From NCBI GenBank assembly GCA_022360075.1, contig JAKSDN010001304.1:1-10411 (forward strand): DNA of 10,411 nucleotides. The letters are read 5' to 3'. Under the pieces are notes generated by a model, which was given only the letters and a program-made list of their open reading frames with translations, searched no databases and had not been told where the DNA came from. This document shows, in pieces, positions 7,419 through 10,411 of this stretch. Within the stretch, counting starts at the first letter, position 1. Every line of letters starts with the position of its first letter. This DNA is from Kiloniellales bacterium (GTDB lineage: Bacteria > Pseudomonadota > Alphaproteobacteria > Kiloniellales > JAKSDN01). The position numbers were made by a program, and so were the translations under genes.

Positions 7419-7452
7419 GCGGGGCCGCCGGTATTGAGACCGGCAGCCCCGC
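7419..7452 (-). promoter_or_regulatory. Strong intercistronic hairpin between dctP and dctQ
   Basis: On the transcribed (minus) strand GCGGGGCTGCCGGT pairs with ACCGGCGGCCCCGC around the six-base loop CTCAAT, with one T/G wobble in a 14-bp stem. No T-tract follows, so it is not a classic terminator. Known transport operons use such structures to protect the receptor mRNA 3' end or reduce read-through, giving more receptor than permease; that role is inferred here. Confidence 0.65.
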
Positions 7453-7472
7453 CGCGATTCAACCTTGCCAGA

Positions 7473-8462
7473 CTACATCGCTTCGGCTTGCGCCCGAAGC
7501 TCTTTCAGTACCGGCGCCTTTTCGTTCCAGATCTCGTCCCAAGCGGCGATCTGCTCGGCCAGCGCCTCGCGCGGCACGTCGATGAACTGGACGTCCTGGT
7601 CGCGCATCTGCTGCAAATAGTCGGCGTCCTGCGCCATGTACAGCTCGACGGCGGACTGCATCTGCGCTTTCGCCTCCTCGCGGAACATCTTCTGCTCCTC
7701 TTCGCTCATGCCGGCCCAGGTACGTGCCGAGACGAGAAAGACAGCCGGGAACATGCTGTGCTTGGTCAGCAGCACGGTATCGGCGTGTTCATAGAACTTG
7801 AGCAGCCACAGGCCCTGGATATCCGTGTCGACAGCATCGACCTGGCCATTGGCCATGGCGTCATAGACAGCGGTCAGCGGCATTGGCGTCGGCGCCACTT
7901 CGAGAATGCCGTAGAAGTCCTTCAGAGGTTCGAACGGGGTTATACGCATTTTCGCGCCCTTCAGATTATCGACCCCATCGATCTCGGTGCGCGAGGCCAT
8001 CACCCGCATGCCGGCAAGGGTGTAGCCGAGCGGCACCACTCCCTTGGCCGTTAGTCCCTCCATCAGCTGTTCTCCGACCGGACTGGTCAGCAGCGCGTGG
8101 GCTTCCTTCAGATCACCGACCAGATAGGGGGCGAAGAGCGCGGCCAGCTCAGGCACATGGTTCGACAATTCGGCGACCGTTATCACGCCGATGTCCAGCG
8201 CGCCTGTCTGCAATTGCTGCACCATTGCTGCTTCATTGCCCAATTGGCCCGATGGAAAAACCGTAGCGGAAAACTTCCCGCCGGTGCTTTCGCCCACCGC
8301 GTTCACCGTGTTTTCAGGCACCGTCGCATAGACGTGGCTGCCCGGCGCTATCGTGCCGATCTTCAATTCCTTGGCTACCGACGCCGTGGTTGCGGAAAGC
8401 GCCAGTGCGCCGACCAGGACCACGCCGGTCATCAATCTGGTGAACTTCTCGGTTGTCGACAT
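7473..8462 (-). CDS. dctP: TRAP transporter periplasmic solute-binding protein (DctP family)
   Basis: This is the soluble periplasmic receptor of the TRAP system. Starting at the ATG at 8462 gives 329 residues, the usual length, with a signal peptide: basic MSTTEKFTRL, hydrophobic core to about 22, and probable cleavage after ASVA (residue 30). GGGAG-type Shine-Dalgarno sequence lies about eight bases upstream. The longer frame to 8603 would bury the signal peptide and is rejected. Family marks are SGQLGNEAAM (71-80), the ligand-gating arginine region KGAKMRI (Arg173), and MANGQVDAVDTD (203-214). The substrate is probably an organic acid, as Arg173 usually binds a carboxylate, but its identity cannot be read. 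dctP is first in the operon and is divergent from the SDR gene. Confidence 0.93.
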   Translation of the reverse strand: MSTTEKFTRLMTGVVLVGALALSATTASVAKELKIGTIAPGSHVYATVPENTVNAVGESTGGKFSATVFPSGQLGNEAAMVQQLQTGALDIGVITVAELSNHVPELAALFAPYLVGDLKEAHALLTSPVGEQLMEGLTAKGVVPLGYTLAGMRVMASRTEIDGVDNLKGAKMRITPFEPLKDFYGILEVAPTPMPLTAVYDAMANGQVDAVDTDIQGLWLLKFYEHADTVLLTKHSMFPAVFLVSARTWAGMSEEEQKMFREEAKAQMQSAVELYMAQDADYLQQMRDQDVQFIDVPREALAEQIAAWDEIWNEKAPVLKELRAQAEAM

Positions 8463-8598
8463 GGCATTTCTCCCTAGCTTGCCTCCCGTCGCCACAAGGA
8501 CATCCCGCCGCCGCCCAGTGGCATTTGGCGCAAGGGCAGATGCGCGCGCTTTGGCATGGAATAGGCTGTTTTGCGTCGCGTAAATCCTTGAGATATTG

Positions 8599-8627
8599 TT
8601 CATATACTAGTAATATTGCAGTGTCAA
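8599..8627 (-). promoter_or_regulatory. Putative dctP promoter with operator-like motif
   Basis: On the minus strand a consensus -35 TTGACA (8627-8622) is followed by TATATG (15-base spacer) or TATGAA (17-base spacer, 8604-8599) as -10. Between them lies GCAATATT-N5-TATAT (8619-8602), shared exactly with the acoA promoter (3379-3396). An 8-base palindrome TACTAGTA is included. Position and sharing suggest a common regulator. Confidence 0.6.
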
Positions 8628-8685
8628 CCAAAGGGCTTGGAACGCCCTGGCCGCTCCTATTCAAGCCAGTGGAAGCGCAGGCGCG

Positions 8686-9423
8686 ATGGATTTTTCGAAC
8701 AAGGCGGTGTTGATGACCGGTGCCGGTGGCGGCATTGGTGGAGCGTCCGCCGCGCATTTCGCAGATCTTGGAGCCAGGGTGGCGCTGTGCGACTTGCCCG
8801 GCAGCGGCTTGGAGCAACTGGCCAACGGTCTCGAAGGCGGAAGCCGGCGCCATTTGGCGCTTGCCGCCGATCTCACGGATCCCGCCGACATCGATCGCTT
8901 GGCCGAACGCTGCGAGCAGCAGTTCGGTCAATTGGATTGCATGGTCACCGCTGCCGGCGTGTTTCCGGAGGCCCCGGTTGAGGCGATGCCGGACGAGGCT
9001 TGGCGCGCGGTGTTGGCGGTCAATCTCGACAGCGTCTTCTATCTCTCACGCAGGTTTTCGCCGCTGCTGGCCGATGGCGGGGCCATCGTCAACGTCGCCT
9101 CGGTGGCTGCCCATCGCGGTTCGCTGAACCACGCGCACTACGCCGCCGCCAAAGCCGGCGTGCTGGGCCTGACGCGGAGCCTGGCATTGGAGTTCGCGCC
9201 GCGGCAGATCCGTGTCAATGCGGTCTCTCCCGGCCTGATCGACACGCCGATGATCCGTGGTCTGATGCAGGCACGGGGCGAGGCTCTGCATTCCGCGATT
9301 CCGTTGTCGCGGCTCGGCCAGCCGCAGGAGGTGGCCGGGGCGATCGCCTTTTTGTGCAGCGATTGGGCCAGCTACATCACCGGCCAGACGGTGCACGTCA
9401 ACGGCGGCTTCCACATGGGCTGA
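8686..9423 (+). CDS. SDR family NAD-dependent dehydrogenase
   Basis: This is a classical short-chain dehydrogenase/reductase of 245 residues, interconverting an alcohol and a ketone. The dinucleotide-binding motif TGAGGGIG is at 11-18. Asp36 at the end of the second strand (CDLPG) favours NAD(H) over NADP(H). Asp62 lies in AADLTD. The catalytic tetrad is Asn113, Ser139, Tyr152 and Lys156 (YAAAK), followed by PGLIDTPM (182-189) and the C-terminal VNGGF typical of the FabG-like group. The usual NNAG is replaced by TAAG (88-91). It is transcribed away from dctP, so both probably respond to the same intergenic region. Its Shine-Dalgarno sequence is weak (CAGG four bases before the ATG). In this context it may oxidise the imported compound or an acyloin/diol; the substrate is not deducible. 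Confidence 0.92.
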   Translation: MDFSNKAVLMTGAGGGIGGASAAHFADLGARVALCDLPGSGLEQLANGLEGGSRRHLALAADLTDPADIDRLAERCEQQFGQLDCMVTAAGVFPEAPVEAMPDEAWRAVLAVNLDSVFYLSRRFSPLLADGGAIVNVASVAAHRGSLNHAHYAAAKAGVLGLTRSLALEFAPRQIRVNAVSPGLIDTPMIRGLMQARGEALHSAIPLSRLGQPQEVAGAIAFLCSDWASYITGQTVHVNGGFHMG

Positions 9424-9433
9424 CCGCCGGCAC

Positions 9434-9462
9434 GGCCGCCGCTGACAGTGCCGCGGCCTTTT
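9434..9462 (+). terminator. Intrinsic terminator after the SDR gene
   Basis: GGCCGCCGC (9434-9442) pairs with GCCGCGGCC (9450-9458), one internal mismatch, around TGACAGT. A TTTT run follows directly and more T-rich sequence lies after it. It begins 11 bases after the SDR stop, so the SDR transcript probably ends here and the CoA-transferase has its own promoter. Confidence 0.8.
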
Positions 9463-9477
9463 CGGTTGATCTTTGTT

Positions 9478-9511
9478 TTCGCACTTAATATGTTTGTGAT
9501 ATGTTAGTGGT
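9478..9511 (+). promoter_or_regulatory. Putative promoter and operator of the CoA-transferase gene
   Basis: A weak -35 TTCGCA (9478-9483) and -10 TATGTT (9500-9505) are spaced by 16 bases, the same geometry as at acoA. TTTGTGATATGTTAGTGGT (9493-9511) matches the acoA operator region at 16 of 19 positions. It lies just after the SDR terminator. Confidence 0.5.
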
Positions 9512-9595
9512 ATCCAAGGCGCTGTCGACTGGACTTGCCGCTCTTTGGCGGCCGACAAGATGGATCAGCCAACAACTCGATAGCGATTGATTCTC

Positions 9596-10411
9596 ATGCT
9601 TGCGGGCACGCGAATTCTCGATCTTACCTGGGTGCTCGGCGGCCCGTTCGGCACGCAATTGCTGGCGCAGCTGGGCGCCGAAGTCATCAAGCTGGAACCG
9701 CCGGCCGGTGATCTGGCGCGAAAGATCCCACCGCATTTTCATGAAGGGGAATCATCCTTCTTTCTGAGCGCCAATCGCGGCAAGAGCAGCGTCGTCATCG
9801 ATATCAAGCAGGCGGACGGCTATGCCGTCCTGCTCGATCTGGTGCGCGAGGTCGATGCTGTCGTTTACGGCTTTTCGCCGGAAGTGCCCAAACGGCTGGG
9901 TCTCGACCACGAGACACTGGCTAGGACCAATCCGACGATCTGCGTCGGAGAGATCATCGGCATTCATGACGGCCCGCCCTTTTCGAGGACGCCCGCCTTT
10001 GATCTGGTCGTCCAGGCGCTTGGCGGCATCATGAGCATCACCGGCGAAACGGATGGCCGGCCGCAGCGGGTCGGGTATCAGATCGCCGATCTGGCCGGCG
10101 GCCTTTACTTGGCACTCGGCACGCTGGCCGCGATCCATCGCGCCAAGGCAACGGGCAAGGGCGGCCGGGTCCAGATTTCGCTGCTCGACTGCCAGCTCGC
10201 TTTGCTGACCTGGCAGGCCCAGAACTATTTCATCTCCGGCGAGGTGCCGGTAGCGCTGGGCGCCCGCCACGCCATGATCGCGCCAAGCGATGCCTTCCGC
10301 GCTGCCGACGGAGAGAATTTCGTCGTTTCGCCGACAGGCGAAGCGTTTTGGTTGAAGTTCTGCGAGGCGATCGGACGAGCCGAACTGGCCGAAGATCCTC
10401 TTTTTGCCACG
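9596..10411 (+). CDS. CaiB/BaiF (class III) CoA-transferase, N-terminal part
   Basis: This class III CoA-transferase moves CoA between carboxylic acids. The gene runs off the window: 272 codons are present, against a family length near 400. Family marks are RILDLTWVLGGPFGTQLLAQLGAEVIKLE (segments within residues 6-34), the NRGKSSVVIDIK block (60-71), the FDLVVQALGG block (135-144) and YQIADLAGG (161-169), where Asp165 aligns with the catalytic aspartate that forms the aspartyl-CoA intermediate. GKGGRVQISLLD follows (187-198). ATG 9596 is chosen; a TTG three codons upstream is the only in-frame alternative before a stop, and no clear Shine-Dalgarno sequence is seen. Its own operator copy suggests coregulation with aco and dct genes. 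It probably activates the cluster's substrate or an intermediate. Confidence 0.93.
   Translation, partial: MLAGTRILDLTWVLGGPFGTQLLAQLGAEVIKLEPPAGDLARKIPPHFHEGESSFFLSANRGKSSVVIDIKQADGYAVLLDLVREVDAVVYGFSPEVPKRLGLDHETLARTNPTICVGEIIGIHDGPPFSRTPAFDLVVQALGGIMSITGETDGRPQRVGYQIADLAGGLYLALGTLAAIHRAKATGKGGRVQISLLDCQLALLTWQAQNYFISGEVPVALGARHAMIAPSDAFRAADGENFVVSPTGEAFWLKFCEAIGRAELAEDPLFAT

Noticed and set aside
9046..9558. 170-codon minus-strand frame opposite the SDR gene end
   Set aside because: Antisense to the SDR catalytic region; it also runs across the terminator and the promoter.
9752..10270. 172-codon minus-strand frame opposite the CoA-transferase
   Set aside because: Antisense shadow of a frame with several CaiB/BaiF family blocks.

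Overview
The window is GC-rich, densely coded bacterial DNA. A Na+-NQR operon sits next to a carboxylate-type catabolic cluster (TRAP transporter, acetoin-dehydrogenase-like E1, SDR, CaiB/BaiF CoA-transferase). This mix suggests a marine or salt-adapted proteobacterium, probably alphaproteobacterial. The organism is inferred from gene content and composition only.

Region 1 (1-2590, + strand) is the 3' end of an nqr operon: nqrD (5' cut by the window edge), nqrE, nqrF and the maturation factor nqrM. Together they encode part of the sodium-pumping NADH:ubiquinone reductase plus its iron-cluster maturation protein. No apbE flavin transferase gene lies between nqrF and nqrM.

Region 2 (2591-3434) is a junction of about 840 bases without a confident gene. 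It holds a possible small two-helix membrane protein on the minus strand, a short minus-strand remnant resembling the N-terminus of an IS3-family OrfA, and a palindromic MITE-like element of about 120 bp bounded by CTAG. It ends with an AT-rich promoter and operator in front of the next genes.

Region 3 (3435-10411) is the catabolic cluster. acoA and acoB (+) encode both subunits of a TPP-dependent E1 very like acetoin dehydrogenase. Convergent to them is a TRAP transporter operon on the minus strand, transcribed dctP-dctQ-dctM, with a strong intercistronic hairpin after dctP. Divergent from dctP is an SDR dehydrogenase (+) that ends in a good intrinsic terminator. A class III (CaiB/BaiF) CoA-transferase follows and runs off the end of the window.

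The promoters before acoA, dctP and the CoA-transferase carry related AT-rich motifs overlapping their putative -10 regions, so one regulator, not present here, probably controls the set. The likely logic is: TRAP import of an organic acid or hydroxy/keto compound, SDR oxidation, CoA activation, and TPP-dependent oxidative cleavage by AcoAB. No E2 or E3 component is in view. The substrate is not determined by the sequence.
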